This document shows positions 35,399 to 46,327 of a DNA stretch of 64,000 bases, piece after piece (the first letter of the stretch is position 1; every line of letters starts with the position of its first letter). A model generated the notes under the pieces. It was not told the DNA's origin, searched no databases, and saw nothing but the letters and a program-made list of their open reading frames with translations. The stretch is taken from positions 1 to 64,000 of the forward strand of contig CDRNVI010000055.1 in NCBI GenBank assembly GCA_977017575.1. The letters run 5' to 3'. The position numbers and the translations under genes are program-made. This stretch comes from Paramoeba atlantica. Its lineage: Eukaryota > Discosea.

Positions 35399-37594
35399 CT
35401 AGGCATCCATTGGAATATGTTTCGGAGCTTTGTACCCTTGACCAAGCTTCTGCAAACCCTTCTCCTCTCGTGAAAAGTGGAAGTTAGACTTCACATATTT
35501 TGCATGCCTTGGATGCAAGGGTAGAGCTGGGTCAATTCCCCACAGAGGGTCATCGAAAAGATCGTCTTTGGTGGCATCGAACGTCGCGCTTTTATCATTC
35601 GAAGGTGTAGTGGTGTGGGACATATCTGAAGCTACAGCAGTTTCTTCTGGCACAGTATCCACTGTAAGCCTATTAATACCTTCCCACGTGGCATCCAGGC
35701 TTCGAGCCATTGGTTGCAATTGCTGCGGTGCGGTGCGACATTCCTTAGTATAAAGACTGCGGAGAATACCATAGGCTTCTGAAATGCAATTACATCTACT
35801 AATAGGAACCCTCTTTAAGAGAGCCATGTCCAGCACGCACATTATTTTATTATGTAAAGCGTTAGCTAACTCAAACTCAGCATCAGCTCTTTTAAGAGAG
35901 TCAGAATTGCTTAACTTTTTCCCTCGTGAACGCAACTTTGAGAAATTTTGTTCGTTCGTGTTCAGAGTCGACGAAGCTATGTGGTTTGAATAATGGTGCT
36001 CCAATGACTTCAGTAATGAACAACGTCTAAACGGCTCTATAAGTGAATACAAAAGAAAAAAATAGATTCGCATGTTCACCTCGAAATTTGAACCGGCAAA
36101 AAATTTTAGAATACTCAAAATTCGCGAAAAGTCACCTAGCTGAGAAAGTATGGCCACATGCTCAGTGAGGATCCATTCCTCATAGTTTGAACGAGGATAT
36201 ACTTTGCGAACGTGGCGGATGCTGCTGTCCACGAATTCACGTATTAAAGTGAAGGGTAATGCTTTTTGTAAGCCACCATCGAGTGATTGCAGTTCACTCT
36301 CAATTAGTCCCCTAAAAATCGCTCGCAGCATATGAAATACAGCTTCCGGCAAAATTTGTATCGAACGAACTTTGTAGTCTGGACCCAGAACGAGATTGTA
36401 TATCTCCATTGCCAACTGCATGTCGGAATTCACGGCGCATCCCATCATCATGTAAGTAACTGTTCGGTAATCCGGAAGGAGTCCTCGATTCGTTTGCTGG
36501 TCAGTTGATAAAAGATCATTCATGAGCGAACGTGCCAGTTCCATGTATCCCGGAGTTTTGCAAAGAGTGTACATTACACTGTGCGCCATTTCAATTGTGG
36601 GAATAAGATTGAGAGTTCGGAGCTCAGCAAACACGCCTAGTGCACGTTCACAGTGGCCAGGACATTCACTTGCCAAAGTCAAATAAGAAGCATAAGCTGG
36701 AGCGTCTCTTTTCTCATCAAAGAATTCGAAAAGGTCCCACACCTCGTTCCCAAGCTCCCACTTTCTTTGCTCTGCCGCAATGCGAATCATACGACATAAA
36801 GTGACGGATGGTACTCTTACACCTAGTTTTAACAGCTTTTCAAACTCGAGCCACGCTGTTTCGTGTTCTTCACATGTCTCGCATAATTCTAAAATAGCGT
36901 CATACAACTCACTATTCTCCGTTATATCGTAGTCAGCTATGCGATTACGAAACCATTCATAGCCTTCCTTCCACCTTCCAATGCTAGCACAACAGCGTAT
37001 TAAAGCAGCGTGGGTATGGGCACCAATTTCAACTGGTGGGACCATCGTAGCTAACACTCGTTCGAACATTTCCTCCACGTGAGGATAGTACTGATCGCTG
37101 CCTTGGCGGATGAGTATAGAACGGGCGTAACGAAAGATAGCAGCTAAATCACGATCCGTTAGAGGAATACGACACATCAAGTAATCATTCAACAGACGAT
37201 GAGGCATAGGAAGCAGACGTCCATGCCGTATAAGTTTCTCAACGTCAACTGCATGTAAAAACCGACGATGGTGCGAATAGCGAGCCTCTCTCAAATTAGC
37301 ACATTTAATCCAGCGATTAAAATATGGAGTAATATGCGGCGAATCGGGATCTACCCACACGCGTGGTACATAATGAAATCCGAAGTCCTCTCCGTATCCC
37401 CCGAGATCACTATGACGGTGTGGACTACGGTGCAAAAAATTATATGCTTCTTGGTCTTCGTCGCTTACTGCAGGTTTCCCATCTGCCGAATCATCGCGCC
37501 ATGGCCGTAAAGTCTTTGGACAAATATAATTCCTGTCAACGACCAATTTTGTAAATCGATTCAAGTAGGCGGTGCTACGACGAAATGCAGGCAT
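35399..37594 (-). CDS. Pentatricopeptide-repeat protein, probably mitochondrial
   Basis: 731 residues from the first ATG (37594). At least six degenerate PPR-like helical hairpins lie between about 165 and 440, for example THAALIRCCASIGRWKEGYE, YDAILELCETCEEHETAW, ASYLTLASECPGHCERALGV and RTVTYMMMGCAVNSDMQLAM. PPR proteins bind organellar RNA one base per repeat. The conserved-looking N-terminus (PAFRRSTAYLNRFTKLVV, PKTLRPWRDD) and C-terminus (PLWGIDPALPLHPRHAKYVK) lie outside the repeats and recall mitoribosomal or processing subunits in kinetoplastids. The RNA target is unknown. Confidence 0.75.
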   Translation of the reverse strand: MPAFRRSTAYLNRFTKLVVDRNYICPKTLRPWRDDSADGKPAVSDEDQEAYNFLHRSPHRHSDLGGYGEDFGFHYVPRVWVDPDSPHITPYFNRWIKCANLREARYSHHRRFLHAVDVEKLIRHGRLLPMPHRLLNDYLMCRIPLTDRDLAAIFRYARSILIRQGSDQYYPHVEEMFERVLATMVPPVEIGAHTHAALIRCCASIGRWKEGYEWFRNRIADYDITENSELYDAILELCETCEEHETAWLEFEKLLKLGVRVPSVTLCRMIRIAAEQRKWELGNEVWDLFEFFDEKRDAPAYASYLTLASECPGHCERALGVFAELRTLNLIPTIEMAHSVMYTLCKTPGYMELARSLMNDLLSTDQQTNRGLLPDYRTVTYMMMGCAVNSDMQLAMEIYNLVLGPDYKVRSIQILPEAVFHMLRAIFRGLIESELQSLDGGLQKALPFTLIREFVDSSIRHVRKVYPRSNYEEWILTEHVAILSQLGDFSRILSILKFFAGSNFEVNMRIYFFLLYSLIEPFRRCSLLKSLEHHYSNHIASSTLNTNEQNFSKLRSRGKKLSNSDSLKRADAEFELANALHNKIMCVLDMALLKRVPISRCNCISEAYGILRSLYTKECRTAPQQLQPMARSLDATWEGINRLTVDTVPEETAVASDMSHTTTPSNDKSATFDATKDDLFDDPLWGIDPALPLHPRHAKYVKSNFHFSREEKGLQKLGQGYKAPKHIPMDA

Positions 37595-37907
37595 TGGTTC
37601 TACCACCCACCGTTCTATGATAGCTGTGAAGAGCTTGAAATAGTTAAAAATGATATTGAGATTTTTAGAGGAAGATTATTTAGACTATTTAGATTTATTT
37701 TTTGTACACTTCTTAAAGTGAGTAGGAAAACAAATTTTATTACTCTAAGCATCGTCTCGAATTCCCCTTGGTGCTGAAAGCATTGAAGGCTAAATACAAG
37801 GAGTATCCTATGGTGATGCTAAACGTAGCATCAAAAATGGTACTGCAAAACTTTATATCTCTCATACCATATTTGGTAAACAATTTACAGATAATCTTTT
37901 TGGTCCA

Positions 37908-39326
37908 TTACTTATCAATTAAGTTGTACCAAATACATCCTTGAATTTCATGAGGGATTGGTACTTCAGGTCCTCGAAAGGTCTTGCATGCGTCGTCATA
38001 GCACCGCTGACTCATAGTTCGACGTATGAGATGAATGGATACATACGTGCCATTGCTTTTATGCTCTCTGCCGACATTGATACAGTACCTAGAGTTTTTC
38101 AAAGCGTAATACACTGTGAATGCTTGTATATTCCATATACAGGATCGAAAATCGTCAACACATGTAAGAATGTACCTATCCAACTCTGGATGAAAGCAAT
38201 TCGAATGAAGATGCTTGGGATGATCTCCCTTTTGCAGGGCACTAACTACATTGTCAATGACGCTTTCAGCCAGGCCTGCTGGTAGAAGCGAAACATTAGC
38301 AGAAGAAATTCCCAAACTATGAAGGAGGTCCTCGCTTAACGGTTTGATTATTTTTGAAAAAGAAGCCTTTGGCCGCAGAGGAGCATACACTCGGTGTTCA
38401 GCAGGATGTTTTTTCGAGTCTGTGTCAGAGAAGTGCTTAGTGAAATGCGCAGGGAGTAAAATTGTATCGGATTGATCAGTGATCAAACCACGGTGAAATA
38501 CCTCATAAGCATCCCAAAGCCCGGTAGGAGCGCATTCCTCTGCAAGTGATGTCGAATTTGATTGAACAACGTTCGCATAAATCGGCACTAAAGTACTATT
38601 TTTATCCTTTTTACAGCACCATGGGCTACGAAATGTCCTGTTCCTACTGTAAACTGACGTGTCTATCAGATCAACGCCCAGTGCTGCACGCATGTATGGA
38701 CATATAAAACTCTTAATCCAGAGTCCTAACTCCATATTATTAGGAAAAACGCAGTGAAATCCGTTCGTCAAGGAAGTCGGCAATCGTACTATAACATGCA
38801 GTGAAAATTTTTCTTTCACAATTGGAAGACTCTGAAGCACGAATAGGTCTTGTGATGATACAATACTACGGCGGGCATCGTGTCCCCACATGGGAAAAAT
38901 ACCACTACAGTTTATAGCATCCCGCAGTGCAGACACTATATTGTTGAGTGGAGGCGCGGAGCGTTCGTGACATTCTAAGTCAAAATAAGGGTGACAAGGT
39001 GTTCCTTCTTCTATCAATTCATAATAGTGACGATGAAGGGGTTCCTCAGCTTTAATTCTTTCCCAAATCGCACGCACCGTGCCCACTATAAAGTAACGAT
39101 CTCCCTTCGTTTTGGTTGCTCCAGAATTATCTAACCTCCATGAGAAAGTACGCAGATCTGCATTGTCTGATATTGGCTGGCTCGAACCTCTGGAGGGCCT
39201 CTCAACACCGAATACAAACAGAGTATTTGAAGATTGTGTATCATTTAGCCCTCTCTTCCGCGACATATGGTGTCGCCATTCCAGTGCTTCTGATTGTCGA
39301 AAGAACACTTCGACTCCATCAGTCAT
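37908..39326 (-). CDS. PRIMPOL: PrimPol-like primase-polymerase
   Basis: 472 residues from ATG 39326 (MTDGVEVFFRQSEALEW; an upstream extension starts only at TTG). PrimPol reprimes stalled forks and bypasses lesions in nucleus and mitochondria. All archaeo-eukaryotic primase motifs are visible: motif I PYFDLECH (DxE) near 117, motif II KFSLHVIV near 171, and motif III LIDTSVYSRNRTFR (third Asp) near 218. The C-terminal zinc-binding block YCINVGREHKSN...RCYDDAC supplies Cys-His-Cys-Cys near 430-460, as needed for priming. The RPA-binding tail of vertebrate PrimPol is absent. Kinetoplastids carry two PrimPol-like proteins. Confidence 0.9.
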   Translation of the reverse strand: MTDGVEVFFRQSEALEWRHHMSRKRGLNDTQSSNTLFVFGVERPSRGSSQPISDNADLRTFSWRLDNSGATKTKGDRYFIVGTVRAIWERIKAEEPLHRHYYELIEEGTPCHPYFDLECHERSAPPLNNIVSALRDAINCSGIFPMWGHDARRSIVSSQDLFVLQSLPIVKEKFSLHVIVRLPTSLTNGFHCVFPNNMELGLWIKSFICPYMRAALGVDLIDTSVYSRNRTFRSPWCCKKDKNSTLVPIYANVVQSNSTSLAEECAPTGLWDAYEVFHRGLITDQSDTILLPAHFTKHFSDTDSKKHPAEHRVYAPLRPKASFSKIIKPLSEDLLHSLGISSANVSLLPAGLAESVIDNVVSALQKGDHPKHLHSNCFHPELDRYILTCVDDFRSCIWNIQAFTVYYALKNSRYCINVGREHKSNGTYVSIHLIRRTMSQRCYDDACKTFRGPEVPIPHEIQGCIWYNLIDK

Positions 39327-39600
39327 ATAAGTACAGGACCATATTAAGTTACACTGACCGAAAAATCCGACATAATCTAAAACACATCTAAACTCCAAAA
39401 AAGGTATTGAATTCTTTTATACAGAGAACGTTTGTAGCTTCTCCTTCGGGAACAATGATCTTCTTGAAAGAACAGTTCACTAATGACTACCAGCAAAAGT
39501 TACCAGTAGTGATTAATAATATCACAGGTAAAAATCATAGAAGTGAAAAAAACGCCATAAATAACAAAGAAAACAAAAGAATAATGCCCTATAAAGTTAA

Positions 39601-40937
39601 CCCCCGCGTCACCAATAAGTGACCCCCCCTTATTTTTAGCACAGGGGGTCGTGGGGGGTTATCATACCACGTTGTCGTTCAAAATTTTGAGATCTGTACG
39701 TTCCCGCTGTTTTTAGCTCATTTTAAAACTTTAAAATTCAGTAAAATTTTTTTTTTTTTAACTTTTTTTTCAAAAATGCCAAAATCAACATATAGACTCC
39801 CAAGAGGGGGGCTGACTTCTAGTGGAAAGGTTCTTTTAAAGATGAGGCACGGACAAGGAGTACCAATAAAAGAGCTAGCCCGTGATTTCAACGTTTCTAG
39901 AAGGATAGTTAAAAAATATTTGAACGAAAAATAAACTACCCCAGTATACACTTTGAGTCCTGAGCGAAAAAAAATAATGAAAACTCGTAAAACGAAAATT
40001 GAGAAGATAATAACCCCTCTTGACCCCGCTGGAGTACCGAGACTCAATTCATCAAGGCGCATAGCAGCCCAATTGAAGAAAAAGAATATACAAGTTTCAA
40101 AAAGAACTGTACAGAGAGACTTATCATCCCTGGATTACAGTTATGCCGCTCGACCGCTATGCCAAGGGCTTACCGAACGACAAAAAGTAAAAAGAGTTCA
40201 ATTTGCGTTGAATTACAATATGGATACTTCCCGTGTCATCTTTACAGACGAAAAAACATTTGATACGAATGATGGCAGAAGAAAAATGTGGGTAAGGCGC
40301 GGTCAAAAAGCAGCCCCGCGTCAAAAAGTACGTCGGGCACCAAGATGCCAAGTTTGGGGTGCTGTAGGGGTGGGGTGGAGGTACTTGGTAATTCTACAAA
40401 ATGACACATCTATTACAAGTGAGACGTACATAGAAACATTAAAAGAGGTAGATTTCCCCCCTAATCGTATTTTTCAGCAAGATGGGGCAACGGCACACAC
40501 TGCTCGTGCCTCAAAGGAGTACATTGAAAGCGCAATGAGTGAACTTCTGAAAAATTGGCCCCCCAACTCACCAGATCTTTCCCCAATAGAAAACGTCTGG
40601 TCTATGCTCCAAGGGGCGGTGGACGAACAGACCCCATCGGATAAGCCTTCACTCATCCGATGTGTACGCAAAGCGTGGTCTCGCTTGTCTCAAAATGTGA
40701 TCGACAAAACGGTCTTAAGCTTTGACTCACGCCTTAAGGAGTGTATAAGATTGAAAGGCGAAAAAGTGAAAAAATGGTAATTCCTCAATAAAATATACGT
40801 ATTCGCTTCTTTTAGTTTCATTCCTTCTCGCGCAAAGTCTTTGTGTTGAGATCTGCAAAATGCAACAAAAATCAGCTTAAACGGACACTTGTACGAAAAA
40901 AAAGTGGAGGTTCACTTTTCATGACGCGGGGTTTTTA
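39601..40937 (+). mobile_element. Nearly intact Tc1/mariner-like element with long TIRs
   Basis: Left end CCCCGCGTCACCAATAAGTG and right end (read inward) CCCCGCGTCATGAAAAGTG are inverted, with further inner similarity. The left TIR (39601-39718) matches a solitary end at 50575-50695. Outside lie TTAA (left) and TTTTTATAA (right), compatible with TA targeting. It encloses a transposase frame interrupted by one stop. Confidence 0.8.
39776..40780 (+). pseudogene. Tc1-like transposase with a single in-frame stop
   Basis: From ATG 39776 the frame reads an HTH (VPIKELARDFNVSRRIVKKY), then TAA at 39932-39934, then continues in the same frame to 40780. The catalytic residues are all present: Asp in VIFTDEKTFD, Asp in FQQDGATAHTA, and Glu in SPDLSPIENVW. 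I count 35 residues between the last two, one more than Tc1 (34). The C-terminus is KLKGEKVKKW-like and basic. The single TAA in the linker after the first HTH is the only lesion, so the copy is young or the stop is bypassed. Confidence 0.88.
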
Positions 40938-41310
40938 TAATCTACGTGGGCCACCTCGAAGAAGATGTCGACATCACACCTTCTCTGCCTGAAAAACCAA
41001 GGGGGGGTAGGCCATCGACCCTGGGTCACGATACCATACCCCCCCCCGTATGGTACGAGGTCACAGGCATGCTAAACCGGACCCCCGTTTAACATAAGAA
41101 GGTCGGTATTCACCGTACGAGTGGTGCATTTATGTTTTATGAATACACGAATGATGGTTCTGAGCTCTTGCATTTTTTTTATTCGTGAAGTCATGCTGCA
41201 GAGAGTGCTACCTAGAAAAATTTCACGTTATTTAGGAATTTGTCTGTATTTACGAGTAAGATAGAGCGACATAACTTGTTTTGACCGTTTTTGGCCACTG
41301 CAGGGCATAA

Positions 41311-42235
41311 ACCCCGGGACACGATAAGTCACCCCCCTCTAAAATTTGGTTACTTTATCCGTTTGGGCTAATTTGTTGCATTTTTCAGATCTCGATGACG
41401 CTTGTTTGCGCATATCATATAGAGAATAAATCTGGGAACCAATAAAATATGAATTTAGTATTACTACTTTTTTACTTTTTAGCCACCATTTTTTTTGCAA
41501 AATTTCAGGCATCTGTCGAAACTTAAAACAGTACGGTCAAGCTCAGATTCAAGAATATTATTAAAAGCTTCTTTACGCACTTAATTAGAGAGGTAGTACA
41601 AGACGGATTCATTTCATTTACGCGTTGCTGAATCATTTCCCACACGTTCTCAATAGGATTAAGATCAGGAGAACCTGCCGGCCAATTTGGTATGTATTTA
41701 ATTTTTGAAGTAAAGAAATAGGTTTTCGTACTTTTCGTCGTGTGTGCACCCGCCCCATCTTGCTGAAAAATAAATTTGCGGGGAAAGGGAGCATTACTTA
41801 ACATTTCTACACAAGCTTCACTTGGGATTGAAATGTTGGATAGTAGCACCACAAGGTAACACCATCCAACTCCAATGGCACCTCACACGTGACACTTGGG
41901 CGCCCAACGCTTTTTCTGCGTGGGGACGGCCTTTTCTCCTCGGGCAACTCACTTCTTTTGATGTGTATAATTCGTACTAAATATCTTCTCATCAGATAAA
42001 CATTATTATCCCCCTTTTGTAAGACGGTACCTGGATTTCACCATGAAAAAAAATTCTTGTCAGAAAAAAATCTTGTCAGACCAAGAAAAGTAGCTTTTTT
42101 TCATTTTTTTAAAAGCAGCTAAAAATAGCGGGAACATGTAGATCTCGAAATTCTGAACGAAAAAGTGGCATCATAACTTCCCTAGGCTCCTTCATGCAAA
42201 AAAATAGGGGGGGGTGACTTATTCGCGTACCGGGG
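41311..42235 (-). mobile_element. Degenerate Tc1-like element, reverse orientation
   Basis: Ends CCCCGGGACACGATAAGTC (left) and, read inward from the right, CCCCGGTACGCGAATAAGTC are inverted, both followed by an ACCCCCC run. The minus-strand frame 41523-41852 carries FQQDGAGAHTT and SPDLNPIENVWEMIQQRV (second Asp and Glu). The upstream half with the first Asp is broken by frameshifts (a 41807-41992 fragment contains a GRPS-like HTH linker). Transposase is dead. Confidence 0.8.
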
Positions 42236-42700
42236 CTTATAATAATTCGACTGTGTCGGACTGTGTAATATCGATTACTTTGTAACAATTTCTCCCCAAA
42301 TTGCGTTATGTTTCAAAGCTTCAATTGACTCGAAATTTAAAATAGCTTTACCTCAGAATACTACATTTCATGTCTCATTGGGTAAACCCTCGGACAAGAG
42401 GTGTCATAAAAGCAGTTGTGCTGCAGAATCATCATGGAAGATGTAGTACTCCTTTCATTAACTCTCATAATTGTCGGCTATATCTCTACTTGTGTGACGG
42501 GTCAACTAAATGACAGCCACCTCGTTGACGGCAAACGGACTGTAAACGAAGTTTTTAGAAATGATTTTTTACGCTGTAACATTTTGTACATGTAATGACC
42601 TACATATGTATACACACCTACATATGTATACATACGGGGGTGTATGTACTGTATGTACTATACACCCCCTACTTAAATGTTACCCCTTTTTGGAGAAAAG
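42236..42700. other. Gene-free transposon-end DNA
   Basis: Contains a diverged copy (about 42370-42450) of the CTCGGACAAGAGGTGTCATAA unit found at 43.3-44.2 kb, and ACATATGTATAC palindromes at 42603-42640 next to a TATGTACTGTATGTACTATA stretch. Confidence 0.55.
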
Positions 42701-42785
42701 TGACAAATAACTAGGGGGGTCGGGTGTGTGACAAATAACTAAGGGGGGGTTCGGTGGATGACAAACAACTCGGGAGGTTAGTGTC
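42700..42785. repeat. Tandem GTGACAAATAACT-G-run repeat, three units
   Basis: GTGACAAATAACTAGGGGGG, GTGACAAATAACTAAGGGGG and ATGACAAACAACTCGGGAGG, spaced about 29 bases apart. A fourth, CTGACAAATAAGTAGGGAGG, lies near 42970. The unit resembles the TIR tips of nearby elements (AGTCACCCCCC), so it may be stacked ends from nested insertions. Confidence 0.7.
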
Positions 42786-43236
42786 GTTGGGCGCGATCAA
42801 AATGGAAACATTTTTTGATCTGAAAATCAGTACAGAGACGATATTTTTATCTCTTTACCAGTTGTGTAATGGGACAATAAAGTAATTTTTTTTGGAACGA
42901 AATCGCAAAAAAAGAATCGGCGTCGCTTCGAAATGCTTGTTTGTGGTGAATTTACTAGCTTTCCTCAGAACTGACAAATAAGTAGGGAGGAGTGGACGGT
43001 GACAATCACGAAGGGGGGTATAGTATGTAGGGGGGGTGTATAGTCTCCCAAATTTTTCTCCAAGCAAGGCGACGTCGGATGCATTTCCCCCTCTCCTTGA
43101 TTGCTTGTTTATTATTGCCCTATGACGTGCGTCTTCCATCCCCTTTCCACGTTGCCAAGGAGGCATGTGGCTCCGGGTTTGGACCGAAATTGCAGGGTTA
43201 AAGACGACCCACGGCACAGAAAGGAAGCATTCCTTG

Positions 43237-43527
43237 TTTAATTTTATAAGATTCAGAACATATTGTTTAATTTTATAGGATTCAGAATATATTGTTCAAA
43301 GTCTCATTGAGCATAGTCTCGGACAAGAGGTGTCATAAGAGCAGTGCTACTGCTGTATCATCATGTAAAACATGTTGTAAATCGGATGACTTTATTAATT
43401 TTATGAGAATCAGAATATATTGTTCAAAGTCTCATTGAGCATAGTCTCGGACAAGAGGTGTCATAAGAGCAGTGCTACTGCTGTATCATCATGTAAAACA
43501 TGTTGTAAATCGGATGACTTTATTACT
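43237..43527. repeat. 129-bp tandem duplication with dispersed copies
   Basis: ATTGTTCAAAGTCTCATTGA through GTAAATCGGATGACTTTATT occurs at about 43290 and again at about 43419, almost identical. A 29-base duplication (GTTTAATTTTATAAGATTCAG) precedes it. Diverged copies lie at about 44160 and 42370. The unit abuts a CCACTTATAGTGCCG transposon tip at both 43536 and 44260, so it is probably subterminal DNA of one element family. Confidence 0.8.
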
Positions 43528-43535
43528 GTGTCCCA

Positions 43536-43580
43536 CCACTTATAGTGCCGCGGTTTTCGACCAAACGGCACTATAAGTGG
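43536..43580. repeat. Head-to-head transposon tips (15-bp perfect inverted repeat)
   Basis: CCACTTATAGTGCCG (43536-43550) and CGGCACTATAAGTGG (43566-43580) flank 15 bases. Related tips with C-runs lie at 44262-44330. Two TIRs of different copies, or an excised element, are the likely origin. Confidence 0.8.
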
Positions 43581-44260
43581 GGGGGGTAGTATGTTTCAGG
43601 TCGAGGGTGAAAATTTTCCTCCCCCCCAAAAAAATGTCGTTCCGATCATATTCGCGTCGAGATCTCTCTTTCGCAACAAAAATCAGGTGAAACGGACACA
43701 TGGCACAAAAATGGGAGGTGTCCCGATATTGGTGATTCCCCCTGTATACTAGAGTGGAAACTCGAATTAACTAAAAAAATTAAGAACTCAGACAAGCTTT
43801 TTCTCATCCGTGCAATGTAACTTTCGATGAATTTTCATCTAAGGCCCCCCCTACCCAGAAAAAAAAACTTTAGAGAAAGTTGCTTTTTACAAAAGCGATA
43901 TCTTTATCGTAATTTTCTTACCATTATTCTCCACCATAGAAACCAACCACTTTCTCTTCTCTGAAAGAAACTGCTGTGAAGGACGCCCATGAAGTAATCC
44001 ATTTTCAGTAGAACAAAAGAGTCATTTTTGTTTGCTTCGAAACATAATTTAAAAAGTATAGTTGAATTCGTTTATTGATTTATAAAAATTAATGAGAGCG
44101 CATAAAACGAATTTTTATAACTCGGAATCCATTTATTAAAATTAATGAGAGGGGGAGTATATTGTTTAAAGTCTCATTGAGCATAGTCTCGGACAAGAGG
44201 CGCCATAAAAGCAGTGCTACTGCTGTATCATCATACAAAACGTGGTGTAAAGTGGAATAC
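43581..44260. other. Gene-free, remnants of element ends
   Basis: 43650-43720 (GAGATCTCTCTTTCGCAAC...GAAACGGACACATGG) matches the right subterminal part of the 39.6-40.9 kb element. The remainder is AT-rich with a repeated AAAATTAATGAGAG. Confidence 0.55.
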
Positions 44261-44399
44261 TGTGCCCCCCCACTTACATATAGTAACTTACGTATAGTGC
44301 CGCGGGGTACTCCCCCACTTATAGTGCCGTTTTGAAAAACAATGTCCGAAAAAAAAATGACCAATATTCTTTTGACCGAAAAGGTAGAGTAAATATGGT

Positions 44400-45560
44400 G
44401 TAAATTTCTAATATTTTCATTTATGGAAATCACTGAAACTTTATTATTAGTTCCCTTCGTCCTTTCAAAGACTGTCGATTCTCCCGAGAGCGAGACGCCA
44501 GACAAAGTGAACACTCGTGGATCGGCGATTTCGGGTCCTTTGGGACGCTGGTTTACGGTTATTCCGCCAGCGCCGAGAATTGGTCCCCCGGTGGCCAGCC
44601 GTCCTCCCCCCAACACATTTGACTCTCTTCCCATCAGCACACCTAGGACCTCTAGAGTGTGCTTGACTATGCAAGAGAAGTTGAATATGTGTCTGAGCGA
44701 ATTGGACACAAAAAAGCTGAGCGAAAAGTATCGGATCAGTTTAAGAACTGTCTGAAGTATTAAAAGAAACGGTGCCTCTTTTTATCAATCACGAATTAAT
44801 CGTGGTCTCAAGGGAAGAAAGCGCCAGAGAGGCTTTAACAAAGAGTGGAAGGCAATTTTAAGGAAAGTGCACTTTAAATTGCTCCAAGAAATCGATGGTA
44901 AACATGCTGTAACGAAGGCATTTGTCTTTTCCGTTATGGAAACATACGGAATACAGTTTCAAGGCTTTGACGATGAGACGAAGGAACGCATATACAAGCG
45001 CTTCAAGCGTCTTTTCGGGTGGACAAACCGAAGATTTGGACGTGTCCACTACGTCGGTCCTTCCGACGTGGGTACCAAAGTACGAGTGTGCATCGTACTC
45101 CTGTATTTGATCACCACAAGGATGAACTTTTTTTGGCTGATTTAGGGTACATTGGTTGTGCACACTGCCTTGTACCCTATAAAAAAAATTGGCCGTGGTC
45201 TGACCAAATCGCAAAAGCAGCTTAACCAAAGAATTTCATTGATTCGGTCTCGAATTGAGCGATGTTTTGCTCATTTTGACAGGTTTCGTTTTTTTCGTGG
45301 TACTGACCATGATATTCCTTGGGTCCGAGACGCCCTTCAAATTGTATCTGTAGTAACGTACGGTCTGCTGGCTACCAAGCCGCAGTATGATTTTGATTCT
45401 ATGATATATTCAAGTTTAAAACCTAAAAGTGATGAGGATGAGTGTTTGTGTAGTAAAGGGTGAGGTATGGTTGAGTGTACAAAAGCCCGCAGAGACTGGC
45501 TTAAGGAGCATATCCATAACGTGGCGTACGACCCTAAAAAACCGGGTAAGTGCGCCAAGT
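44400..45560 (+). pseudogene. DDE superfamily (DDE_4/HARBI-like) transposase relic
   Basis: Plus-strand fragments in three frames. An N-terminal frame (44423-44755) ends in a HTH-like KKLSEKYRISLRTV. A middle frame (44867-45145) contains YGIQFQGFDDETKERIYKRF. The C-terminal frames have FLADLGYIGCAHCLVPYKK (45.08-45.2 kb) and NQRISLIRSRIERCFAHFDR (45.22-45.29 kb), typical of DDE_4 transposases (GDkGYig...PfKk, then fN..ls..R..vE..f). At least two frameshifts make it non-functional. Tips CCCCCACTTATAGTGCCG lie just upstream. Confidence 0.65.
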
Positions 45561-45740
45561 CATAATGTTCACGTTTTCTAGATTACCGCACTACCGATAT
45601 TTCATAAAAAAAAGTATGAATCTTGGTTAGAACATAAAAAATGTACACATATTTGCTTTTGATTATCCTTTGATCCATTACAATCTTAACTCAGATTTTT
45701 TCTACGCAATTGTTGAAATATGACGCCAGGAAGATTGGCC

Positions 45741-45915
45741 GAGACCGCACTGAGGCCGCACCACACCAAACGAGACCGCACTGAGGCCGCACCGATACAT
45801 CCCACCTTTATGTAGAGAAGGCGTTCGGATCTCTCCGAAACCGCGCGAAACCGCGGCGAAACCGCACGAAACCGCGTCGAAACCGTGCGAAACCGTACCG
45901 AAACCGTGCTGACAC
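45741..45915. repeat. Imperfect short tandem repeats (CGAAACCG and GAGACCGCACTGAGGCCGCACC)
   Basis: A 22-base unit GAGACCGCACTGAGGCCGCACC occurs at about 45741 and 45772. From 45836 to 45900 some seven units of a 10-12 base motif GAAACCG(C/T) follow. 45960-46320 is C-run-rich, gene-free sequence. Confidence 0.75.
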
Positions 45916-46327
45916 AGCACCCGCAGCCCCTCTACTGCTGGGGGGGACAAGGTTTACCCCAAACCATTTTAGTTTCCTTTTTTTTGCCCTAGGCCCACCG
46001 AAAGTCTACCCCCCCCCCATAACCTACACAGGTGTACCCCCTAACCCCGCGGTTAGGTCAGGTTCTATTTTTGGACGTATGCCCCCCCTCCTGAACCCCC
46101 CCATGGACCCCCCATTTTTTTCAATTCTTTTTTTCAATTTTGGACCACCGGAGCCCCCTTATATATTTTTTCGTCTATTATAAATTTTATTACTGTGTTC
46201 CTCTTATATTTTCACTGTTTTTGTTCACTTTTTTCACTAATCCAGGGAAGAGCGGTAGTTATACAACCACCGCGATTAGCTGCTAATACAGAGGGCATCA
46301 GCTACACTACAGGGGGCATCAGCTAGT

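Noticed and set aside
42700-42990. CRISPR-like direct repeats
   Set aside because: Too few units, diverged, and resembling transposon tips.
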